This document shows, in pieces, positions 30,936 to 37,898 of a stretch of DNA of 41,923 bases (the stretch's first letter is position 1; each line of letters begins with the position of its first letter). The notes below the pieces were generated by a model. The model was not told the origin of the DNA, did not search any database, and saw only the letters and a program-made list of their open reading frames with translations. Source of the stretch: CAYHGV01 sp964356135 (lineage in GTDB: Bacteria; Hydrothermota; Tepidihabitantia; CAYHGV01); NCBI GenBank assembly GCA_964356135.1, contig CAYHGV010000008.1, positions 1-41,923 of the forward strand. The letters are read 5' to 3'. Made by a program: the position numbers and the translations under genes.

Positions 30936-31026
30936 TGTCATTCTGAACGAAGTGAAGAATCTCATCTTTTTCTGCATCTTAATTGAGATTCTTCGTCGCT
31001 TCACTCCTCAGAATACCATTGTGACA
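30936..31026. repeat. intergenic palindromic repeat, TGTCATT type, copy C
   Basis: It starts TGTCATTCTGAACGAAGTG, continues AAGAATCTCA, then TGAGATTCTTCG, and ends ATTGTGACA: inverted ends and an inverted centre, as in copy A. The outer left half (CATTCTGAACGAAGTGAAG) differs from copies A and B, so it may be a sister family. Confidence 0.7.
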
Positions 31027-31285
31027 CAGTCTGGAAGAGAATAATCTCGATTTTAATGAATAAATTGCCACTTCCAAATGTAAAGATCTGTAAGAAACAC
31101 CACACTAATACCCTGAAAATAATTGAGCACGAAAACACCACTCGAGTTTAGTCGAATGCTCGGGTCGCTCTGATTATTTCCGGTTTTTTATTTCCGTCCA
31201 CTCGTTAGGGAAAAAGTTTCTCAGGCATGCGCTCTTCACCATAAAATTTTTACCGACATTCTTTCGATGATACCGGGGAGGTAAT

Positions 31286-31320
31286 AAAAAAACCCCCTCT
31301 GGTTTTCAGAGGGGGTTTTT
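31286..31320. terminator. strong bidirectional rho-independent terminator
   Basis: A-run, ACCCCCTCTG, loop gtttt, CAGAGGGGGT, T-run: about ten paired bases rich in G+C with A7 on one side and T5 on the other. It sits 14 bases after the stop of the minus-strand sorting-domain gene and can also stop plus-strand transcripts from the ferredoxin operon. Confidence 0.85.
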
Positions 31321-31334
31321 AGAACGTACTCTTT

Positions 31335-32042
31335 TTATTTCGTTAGCAATACCAGTTTCGTAACCGCATGGTTTGAACCGGCTTCAAGCTTTACAAAATA
31401 GACGCCAGCATTCATTTTCTTACCGGTGTCATCCCTGCCATCCCAGACGATCGACTTTTGACCTGCGGACACAAATCCGGTAGCGAGGAGCTTTACTTTC
31501 TCTCCGCCGGTATTGTAGACGGCAAGATCGATCTGGCTCGAGGAGGGCACGGTATAGGAAACCGTGGTGGCGCCGTGGGCAGGATTGGGTAGCGTGGCAA
31601 GGGAGAACCGGAGGGGAGTGGTTGACGATTGAGCTATGCCCAGAACAGGCACGACGTTTATATCGAAATTAAGCGTGGTCGAGTAAAAGGTATTGTTTGA
31701 ATTGATCGTCAGAGTGACGGGAATGGTGGTGTTGGAAGGAGTAGTGGGAGAGATACTGAGGACGAAAGGATCATTTTCGTTGCTGACTTCACTGCCTGCC
31801 GGGATTTCGTCAAACGTGACGTTGCCTTTCACGAAGGTTAGATTAGGGTCGGTCGCTGACAATTCAGCGGTCACGCCGGTAGCAGCACCCTGACCACCAT
31901 TATTGAGAGTAACCCAGGTCTGGACCGTCTCGCCCGGATTTATTTTTCCGTCGCCATTACCCTGATTGTCATTACTGGTTGCAGCTACAAAGGTAAGGTC
32001 GGGCGGATTATTCCAGATAAGGGAGATGTTATCTGCGAGCAC
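31335..32042 (-). CDS. C-terminal part of a secreted protein: repeat domain plus FlgD/Por-type sorting domain (same frame as 32085-32672)
   Basis: The 235 codons are the same reading frame as the upstream piece, separated by 14 sense codons and one TGA (32085-32087). The part starts here at a GTG that has no ribosome site and is probably not a real start. It carries a CARDB/Ig-like beta domain (GDGKINPGETVQTWVTLNNG, LSATDPNLTFVKGNVTF) and, at the end, the sorting domain (LATLPNPAHGATTVSYTVP, LAVYNTGGEKVKLLATG, WDGRDDTGKKMNAGVYFVKL). Such domains direct secretion and attachment through type IX-like systems in the FCB group. The sequence is intact to the stop and followed by a strong terminator. 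Confidence 0.8.
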   Translation of the reverse strand: MLADNISLIWNNPPDLTFVAATSNDNQGNGDGKINPGETVQTWVTLNNGGQGAATGVTAELSATDPNLTFVKGNVTFDEIPAGSEVSNENDPFVLSISPTTPSNTTIPVTLTINSNNTFYSTTLNFDINVVPVLGIAQSSTTPLRFSLATLPNPAHGATTVSYTVPSSSQIDLAVYNTGGEKVKLLATGFVSAGQKSIVWDGRDDTGKKMNAGVYFVKLEAGSNHAVTKLVLLTK

Positions 32043-32084
32043 CTCTGCACCAGAGGTGTATTCAACCCATATCGGGTTGCTTGG

Positions 32085-32672
32085 TCAGGTACTACAGTTT
32101 ACTCTTTTATATTGGCCCTGAGTGAGAAGGGAGACTTTGATCTGAGCGATCAGGTCCGCATTTAATCCGGGAAGGTCGGCCAATGCATTTTGGATGTTAA
32201 AGGAACGGTTCGCCCAGGCTCCCATTTCAACCGGATAGGCAGCGGTAACGGCATCACTCGAAAGCATGTCTGCCGGTGCCGAAGCGTAGAAAATAGATTT
32301 GCCGAGCGTTTTACCTTGTGAATCCAGATATTCTACGCTGATGGCGGCAACGCCTTGGACCTGTGCGTCCGATGCAACAGCCGAAAAGCAATAATCGGCC
32401 TTGAATTCGAGATCGAGGCTCGGCATGGATATCGTTTGGAAAAGTGCGGCCGAGTTGCTCTGGTCTTTATAGACGCGCGCTTCATAATCCTGGTCCGCGT
32501 CATAACCTACATCCCGGATGATTTCCGAGGATCCGCGGACGTTATTTATATCTTGCTGCCAGCCGGTGGTGAGGGGGTTTTCAAAATCGCCATTATTGAT
32601 TAGTTCGATTGGTTCTGCGTAGGCGAGTAGAAAAAGACCCAGCACCGCCAGCATTTTGATGACAGATGACAA
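32085..32672 (-). CDS. N-terminal part of the same secreted protein: signal peptide plus carbohydrate-binding-like domain, interrupted by TGA
   Basis: The frame opens with TTG at 32672, six bases after GGAGG, so TTG is the likely start; the first ATG lies six codons further in. The signal peptide (MLAVLGLFLLAYAEP region) is followed by a jelly-roll like module (NGDFENPLTTGWQQDINNVR, SAALFQTISMPSLDLEFKAD) typical of carbohydrate-binding domains. It stops at TGA (32085-32087), yet the frame continues (SNPIWVEYTSGAEVLADNIS) exactly as such modules usually do, so the stop falls inside the domain. Either a recent nonsense mutation, a base error, or read-through joins it to 31335-32042; see findings. 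Confidence 0.8.
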   Translation of the reverse strand: MSSVIKMLAVLGLFLLAYAEPIELINNGDFENPLTTGWQQDINNVRGSSEIIRDVGYDADQDYEARVYKDQSNSAALFQTISMPSLDLEFKADYCFSAVASDAQVQGVAAISVEYLDSQGKTLGKSIFYASAPADMLSSDAVTAAYPVEMGAWANRSFNIQNALADLPGLNADLIAQIKVSLLTQGQYKRVNCST

Positions 32673-32720
32673 TCTCCACCTCCTTTTTTAGTTACGAGTT
32701 AAATGATACTTACTCATTTG

Positions 32721-32814
32721 ACCTTACTGCAACCTAAGCCCTGGTTATGCCCCACGGTTGCATGTTTGTCTGGTTTGGAGGTTCTGGTTGGTAAGGTACC
32801 CAAAACAGGCTTAG
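32721..32814 (-). ncRNA. candidate pseudoknotted leader RNA
   Basis: In the minus-strand transcript, 32808-32814 (CUAAGCC) can pair with 32734-32740 (GGCUUAG), 32791-32797 (ACCUUAC) with 32721-32727 (GUAAGGU), and 32756-32762 (UGCAACC) with 32728-32734 (GGUUGCA). All are 7 Watson-Crick pairs. The three 3' strands lie side by side (32721-32740) and share one base, so the first helix closes a pseudoknot over the third. I match it to no known riboswitch family. Confidence 0.45.
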
Positions 32815-32863
32815 AACTATGCGCAAAAAAACTATCAAAGTCGCTTGCGCTTGACATGGGTCA

Positions 32864-32892
32864 ATAATAAGCTGAAGGGTCTTTTTTGTCAA
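32864..32892 (-). promoter_or_regulatory. strong promoter of the split sorting-domain gene
   Basis: Minus strand: -35 TTGACA (32887-32892), 17-base spacer, -10 TATTAT (32864-32869). The sequence over the -35 box is shared with the promoter at 40493-40520 (18 identical bases, 32884-32901 and 40512-40529). Confidence 0.75.
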
Positions 32893-33100
32893 GAGGAAAA
32901 TATAGGGGTGCCCAGACCATGTTCTGAGGTTATACTTATACTCTTATACCAATGAAGGAAAAGCTAATAGATCCTTTAAAAAGCCGGCTTGATTTTATGA
33001 TAAAACCAACCTTTGGAAAGGGATAATTGGTCTTGGTCGGCGCAGGGTTAAAAATCTAAGCCTCGGGGTGACGATCAATCGGGCGGCCGAGGTGGTTCGG

Positions 33101-34527
33101 TCAGAAGGTAATTTTAAACAGCCGACCGTTGCCGGGTGCAATCGGTATCAAAAATCTGGAGGTCCCGGTTTGGCCGGACACCGTTTTTTTGGTCAACTGA
33201 TCAATCAGCCTCGGCGTTCGGGTGCGATCTGTGCTTTTGATCTCGACCGAAACCAGGACCGTATCCTGAACAGTGGTCTTCCGATTGACGAGCAAGAAAT
33301 AATTTCTGCCCAAGCTGTCGACAATGGTTGCGAGTTCAAGGTACAAGGGATCGACCGGTTTACCGGATTTCGCATTGCCCAGAGCGGAAATATAGCGTAA
33401 TCCCTGAAATGGCTTGGCGGGCGTTATCGAGATTACCGTATCCCAGTCGACCGTTTTAAAAATCGGGCCGACAATCTTTAAATCCTGGTTGAGATGCTTG
33501 ACCGCATCAAAGGTCGTATCCCGAGGATGATGCCGGTAGTCGTAAGGATAGTTGTTGACATCGACTAAGCCGGCGTTTTTTATGTTTTTGTAATAGGGAT
33601 ACCAATATGAATCTTGGGCGGTGGGATAGGAATCCGGGTCAGGCGGTAACGTATCCGAAGGGTAGGTGTAATACAGCACCCGTTTGTGCCATAGGCTAAT
33701 GCGAGAAATCCCTGGCACCGGATTTCTTCAGCGGTCGGCCGCCGAAACAGACGATAGTATTTACCCCAGAGACGGACCGGTGCCGATTTCGGAAATACCC
33801 GATATTCCCGGTGGGTCTGAATAATCGCAAACCATTCCATCGGATGCTGCCGGTTGAGATTATGGGGATGGCGCATTTTTTGGTTGCATTCGGCATAGTA
33901 ATCGACAAAGTCCTGAAGGGCAGTTTGGTCGGAATAAGGAGAGCTGCCCCGGAACCGGTATTGACTGAATGCCAGCACATCGAGGTCAGGGCAGGAGTCA
34001 AAGAGCGCCGGCAGGCAAAATTTGTTGGAACCGCGAATACTACCCTGGGCCATCGTCTTTAGCGTGGAATCCTCGGCTTTGAGTTTTTTGCAGATATACT
34101 CGGTGCCGTAATAAAACGAACTATCATAGACCGCACTGTTTTCTGCTCCGACCAGCAAACCCCAGGCGGAGTGTCCTTGCCAGACCTTGGTCCAATTCTT
34201 TATGAGCGCGTCAACCCGTTTTTCCCAGTTGCGGATCGTATCGCTGGTCCGCGGATATTCGTGGGGATAACCGGTGATGTAGCCAACCGCATCACCGCAC
34301 CATTGGATCGTGTTAGGGTCGCAGGCCGTATCACGAATCCACTCGGCATAATTACCGGTAGAGCCATGAAAAAAGTTGGATTGCGTCTCGGCTAAATTGA
34401 TGCTGTCCTGACGATTGTGATTGTAAATTTTTACCCCCCAGGGACCGAAAACGATATTATCATTCTGTCCGAAGAGTGAGCCGACACTGACCAGTACAAT
34501 CAACCAACGAAAAGTTCCAACTTTCAT
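33101..34527 (-). pseudogene. secreted glycoside-hydrolase-like protein, broken by a one-base frameshift
   Basis: Two frames make one protein. The first piece (ATG at 34527 down to about 33680) has a signal peptide (FRWLIVLVSVGSLFG) and a TIM-barrel-like body (WEKRVDALIKNWTKVWQG, DSCPDLDVLAFSQYRF, GFLALAYGTNG). The second (from about 33680 to 33101) continues in the other frame (VLYYTYPSDTLPPDPDSY, GPIFKTVDWDTVISI, ending APGNGRLFKITF). Adding one G to the run at 33679-33681 would give AYGTNGVLYYTY, a motif seen in glycoside-hydrolase-like barrels. Whether this is a true mutation or a homopolymer error cannot be told here. The gene follows the EF-G-like gene by 60 bases. Confidence 0.75.
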
Positions 34528-34587
34528 CGTTCTTCGGCGTGCCGGTGTCTCGACCGTTCCGGTACTGCCCAATCGTACCGGGTTTGG

Positions 34588-36642
34588 CTATGCCTTCTGC
34601 TTTTTCGAATCCTCGATAATGCGCTGCGACAGTTCGCGGGGAATTTCCTCATAATGGGAAAACTTCATCGTGAAGTAGCCCCGACCCTGGGTCATTGACC
34701 GCAGGGTCGTAGAGTATTTATACATCTCGGCCTGGGGGACGAGCGCTTTTATTTTCTGCAGACGCCCCTCCATTTCCATCCCTAAGATTTTACCCCGGCG
34801 GGAGTTGAGGTCACCGATGACATCACCCATCCAGGTCTCGGGAACCGTGACTTCGACTTCGGCAATCGGTTCCAACAAGACCACGCCCGCTTTTTCAGTA
34901 CAGCTTTTGAACGCCATCGAAGCGGCGATCTTGAAGGCGATATCGGAAGAATCGACCGGATGGAACGAGCCGTCGTAAACGGTCGCCCGGAAATCGATAA
35001 CCGGAAATCCAGCGAGAACCCCGTTGCCCATCGCTTCGACCACACCTTTCTCGACCGAGGGAATATACTTGTTGGGAATCGACCCACCGTAAATCTGGTC
35101 AACAAATTCGAAACCAGCACCACGCTCGCGCGGTTCGACCCGGAGCCAGACGTCGCCGTACTGACCGTGGCCGCCGGTCTGTTTCTTGTATTTGCCCTGA
35201 GATTCAGCATTTTTGGTGATCGTCTCGCGATACGGAATTTTTGGTTTCTGAAGCTCGACCACCACCCCGAACTTACGGCGCAGCCGGGCAATTATCACAT
35301 CCAGGTGAAGCTCACCTAAACCGGAGACGAGCTGTTGCTTGAGTTCGGGGTCGTAACGGTAGGTGAACGTCGGATCTTCATCGTGGAGCCGGGCTAAGCC
35401 ATTGGACACCCGTTCTTCATCGCCTTTGGTTTTGGGAACAATCGCGACTGAGATCGACGGCTGGGGAAAGGGGATCAGCGGCAACTGGATGGTGGAGCCG
35501 ATGGCGGTGAGGGTGTCCGAGGTTTTGGTCACCTTGAGCTTCACCAGCGCTCCAATCTCGCCAGTCATGAGTTTATTCACCTCGGTTCGCTCTTTCCCCT
35601 TTATTCGGTATAGCTGATTGATCTTTTCCTCCCGACCCGAGCCGATATTGTACGCCATCTGTCCGGGTTCCAAGCCGCCGGAAAAGACCCGAACGTACAA
35701 AAGGTCGCCGATATGGGCTTCGGAGATCGTCTTGAAGACAATCGCCGAGAGCGGTCCTTTGGGGTCGCGCACAAGCTGTTTCTCTTCTTTCGTCCTGGTA
35801 TCGATGACGGTAATGTTTCCCATTTCAGTAGGAGCCGGCAGATAGTCGGCGGCGAATTCCAAAAAGAGATCGACCCCGATGTTATCGTAGGCATCACCGG
35901 CAAGGATGGGGATAATCTCGCCTTTTCGAAAGCCGTCGCGCAACGCCTGTGCCACTTCTGCGGCCGGAATCGGTTCACCTTCCATAAATTTATTCATCAA
36001 CGGTTCGCTGAAATCGCAGGCAACTTCCACCATCTTTTCCTTCAGCTCGGCTACCTTTGGTTTCAGTTCAGCGGGGATTTCGCCTTCGCTCCGGATTCCA
36101 TCTTTGTACTGGTAGGCTTTTTCTTTCAGGATATCAACCAGGCCGGAGAAACCTTCCTCTTTGCCGATTGGCAAAAAGACCGGAAACATTTTGGCAGTGA
36201 ACGATTTCTGGATGTCATCGAGTGTCCGTTCAAAATCCGAATGCTCTTTTTTCAACTTATTAATGAAGAAGACCCGGTTGCGGTGCCCATCGCCTAAAAA
36301 CTTCCAGACGAGTTCAGTGCCGAATTCAACCCCGGAGGAAGCGTCAACAATCAGTGCGCCGATATCGCAGGCTTGGATTCCGGACAGGACATCGCCGATA
36401 AAATCAGCATAGCCGGGCGTATCAATGATGTTAAAAAAATCATCCCGGTAGGAACCATAGCCTAATGCCAGATTGATACTCGTCTTGCGCTCAATTTCGT
36501 CTTCGTCGTAGTCGAAGACCGACGTGCCCTCATCGGTTCGTCCGAGCCGGGTATTCTCTTTGACGAGGTATAACATCGCTTCGCCGAACGAGGTCTTACC
36601 GCAGCCGGAATGGCCAAACAGACCGATATTTTTAATTGCCAC
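34588..36642 (-). CDS. fusA: elongation factor G-like translational GTPase
   Basis: The 684-residue protein starts with GTG (36640-36642), four bases after AAGGAGG. Domains follow EF-G: GTPase with P-loop GHSGCGKTS (10-18), DTPGYADF (74-81), then the G4 motif reading NKLK (128-131) instead of NKxD; domain II (about 290-390), III, the IV region with QTGGHGQYGDVWLRVEP, and V with VTVPETWMGDVIGDLNSRRG. The switch region reads EIERKTSINLAL rather than ERGITI, as in EF-G-like (EF-G2) paralogs. It is therefore probably not the main EF-G, which should be elsewhere, and may serve recycling or a special condition. Confidence 0.92.
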   Translation of the reverse strand: MAIKNIGLFGHSGCGKTSFGEAMLYLVKENTRLGRTDEGTSVFDYDEDEIERKTSINLALGYGSYRDDFFNIIDTPGYADFIGDVLSGIQACDIGALIVDASSGVEFGTELVWKFLGDGHRNRVFFINKLKKEHSDFERTLDDIQKSFTAKMFPVFLPIGKEEGFSGLVDILKEKAYQYKDGIRSEGEIPAELKPKVAELKEKMVEVACDFSEPLMNKFMEGEPIPAAEVAQALRDGFRKGEIIPILAGDAYDNIGVDLFLEFAADYLPAPTEMGNITVIDTRTKEEKQLVRDPKGPLSAIVFKTISEAHIGDLLYVRVFSGGLEPGQMAYNIGSGREEKINQLYRIKGKERTEVNKLMTGEIGALVKLKVTKTSDTLTAIGSTIQLPLIPFPQPSISVAIVPKTKGDEERVSNGLARLHDEDPTFTYRYDPELKQQLVSGLGELHLDVIIARLRRKFGVVVELQKPKIPYRETITKNAESQGKYKKQTGGHGQYGDVWLRVEPRERGAGFEFVDQIYGGSIPNKYIPSVEKGVVEAMGNGVLAGFPVIDFRATVYDGSFHPVDSSDIAFKIAASMAFKSCTEKAGVVLLEPIAEVEVTVPETWMGDVIGDLNSRRGKILGMEMEGRLQKIKALVPQAEMYKYSTTLRSMTQGRGYFTMKFSHYEEIPRELSQRIIEDSKKQKA

Positions 36643-36656
36643 TAAACCTCCTTCCG

Positions 36657-37730
36657 TTACTTGAGAATTTCATTTAGAACATCGCCGGTTAAATTTTCGG
36701 CAATGACGGTTATCAGGTGTAAAGCATTTTCGTAGTCGGGTTCGGCAATGACGCCGTTATGGGAGTGGATGTAGCGGGCAGGGATGCCGAGCGCGAGCGA
36801 CGGAACGCCAATGCTGTGGAGATGAATTCGGCCGGTGTCGTAGCCGCCGCGCACCGTTGCCAGGTGGTACCGAATTTTATTCTTTTCCGCCAGATCGATG
36901 ACGAAATCCCGGAGTTTTATCGAAGGAATCATCGTCAGGTCGTAGATTAAAATCGCCACTCCGTTCTTCAGACGTTCATCGCTATCGCCGTCCTCACCCG
37001 GGGTATCTTTGGATGTTGAGACATCGATCGCAAACGCAATATCGGGATTGACGAGCGCGGCGGCGGTCTTGGCACCCCGCAGGCCTACCTCTTCCTGAGT
37101 AGTGCCGGCTAGGTAGACGGTATTGGGGTTGCGGCCGGCGGGCGAGCCTTTCGAAATCGCTGCGGCGGCTTCAACCAACAGCCCGCAGCCAACCCGGTCA
37201 TCCCAGGCTTTGGCTAAGAAGATCGAATTTTCCAAAACGGTGAAGTCGCCGGCGGGCACAATCGGATCGCCCGGCCGGATGCCGAGCTGCTCTTTGACGT
37301 CAAAATCTTTGGATGCGCCGACATCGATATACAGGGTCTTCAATTCAGGAATCTTTTTTCGTTCGTCTTCTTTTAGGTCATGGGGCGGCCGGGAACCGAT
37401 AATCCCGACGATATCTTTTTTTCGGGTCCGGATTACAACCCGCTGGCTGGGCAGCACCCCTTCCCACCAGCCGCCGATCGGTAAAAATTTTATAAATCCG
37501 TCTTTGGTTATCGACTGAACGACAAATCCGATCTCGTCCATATGGGCGGCAAACAAAATTTTCGGCGAGTCGACGGTGCCTGTGACCTCGCCGACCACGC
37601 TCCCCAGCCGGTCCTGTTTCACCGCACCCTGCGCCCCAAGATACCGTTTCATGATCTGAGCCACTTCGGTTTCGTAACCGGATGGTCCAAATGCTTCGGT
37701 CAATTCTTTGAGTAAGACTTTCCGTTCCAT
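36657..37730 (-). CDS. M42-family metallo-aminopeptidase
   Basis: The 357-residue protein is full length for M42 (TET-type) peptidases. Metal ligands and catalytic residues are in place: His63 and Asp65 (FAAHMDEIG), the Asp pair 177-178 (AWDDRVG), the Glu213-Glu214 pair (TTQEEVGLRG), Asp236 (AFAIDVS) and His322 (YIHSHNG). These large dodecameric enzymes trim peptides in the cytoplasm using two zinc or cobalt ions. AAGGAGGAACC precedes the ATG. The EF-G-like gene starts 14 bases after the stop, so they are one operon; a link of peptide recycling with translation is plausible but not shown. Confidence 0.94.
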   Translation of the reverse strand: MERKVLLKELTEAFGPSGYETEVAQIMKRYLGAQGAVKQDRLGSVVGEVTGTVDSPKILFAAHMDEIGFVVQSITKDGFIKFLPIGGWWEGVLPSQRVVIRTRKKDIVGIIGSRPPHDLKEDERKKIPELKTLYIDVGASKDFDVKEQLGIRPGDPIVPAGDFTVLENSIFLAKAWDDRVGCGLLVEAAAAISKGSPAGRNPNTVYLAGTTQEEVGLRGAKTAAALVNPDIAFAIDVSTSKDTPGEDGDSDERLKNGVAILIYDLTMIPSIKLRDFVIDLAEKNKIRYHLATVRGGYDTGRIHLHSIGVPSLALGIPARYIHSHNGVIAEPDYENALHLITVIAENLTGDVLNEILK

Positions 37731-37898
37731 GGTTCCTCCTTAAAAATTTTTGCCACCGATTTCACCCCGGAAACGAAGCGATCCTGCTCGCGGCCGATCG
37801 AGACGGATAGTTCTTACCGGTAGAAAAATTGTATCCATGTTTCGTCGCGCGATGACCAGCCGGTTGTAGCCGTGTTGATCAGCGGGTGGCGGTGGTTT
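37731..37898. other. 168-base gap between gyrB and the M42 gene
   Basis: It contains the M42 ribosome site (AAGGAGG, about 37735-37741). After the gyrB TGA the same frame stays open for 52 codons to a TAA at about 37742, with an internal ATG at 37838. The translation resembles nothing, so I treat it as chance in G+C-rich DNA. I see no terminator or promoter. Confidence 0.4.

Larger units (their letters stand above)
30472..31334. repeat. 863-base gap: composite of palindromes and repeats, no gene
   Basis: In order it holds a weak terminator (30488-30506); a direct repeat of 28 bases (30601-30628 and 30656-30683), each with a CGGCTCG-ctt-CGAGCCG hairpin; between them a CCGCCA/TGGCGG palindrome (30632-30650); a GTGTC...GACAC pair near 30800-30823; a perfect palindrome GAAAATTCAA-tt-TTGAATTTTC (30855-30876); repeat copy C (30936-31026); an AT-rich stretch where I see nothing; and the strong terminator 31286-31320. 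Frames at 30565-30798 and 30735-30935 have no recognisable content and no ribosome site. Confidence 0.7.
32673..33100. promoter_or_regulatory. 428-base gap with a promoter and long structured leader
   Basis: No gene is visible. The promoter at 32864-32892 reads leftwards, giving a leader of about 184 bases. In that leader three perfect 7-bp pairings are possible (see 32721-32814), and just after the start a GCGCAA...TTGCGC stem (32821-32850). The last bases before the start contain AAAAAAGGAGG (32680-32690). To the right, 32893-33100 holds AT-rich sequence and the 3' end of the frameshifted gene, with nothing else I can name. Confidence 0.6.

Noticed and set aside
32059..32087. Selenocysteine insertion at the TGA in the sorting-domain gene
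   Set aside because: The hairpin loop begins only 11 bases after TGA, closer than usual bacterial SECIS loops, and an extracellular binding module is an unlikely selenoprotein.
31335..32672. TGA read as an amino acid throughout this genome
   Set aside because: Several certain genes end in TGA with ATGA overlaps (for example 9114-9117, 23260-23263, 30181-30184), so TGA is a stop here.
32673..32856. A known riboswitch (cyclic-di-GMP or cobalamin type)
   Set aside because: I could not find the conserved core words of those classes; the fold is described only as a candidate.
37731..37898. Origin of replication near gyrB and dciA
   Set aside because: No cluster of DnaA boxes (TTATNCACA) and no dnaA or dnaN in the window.
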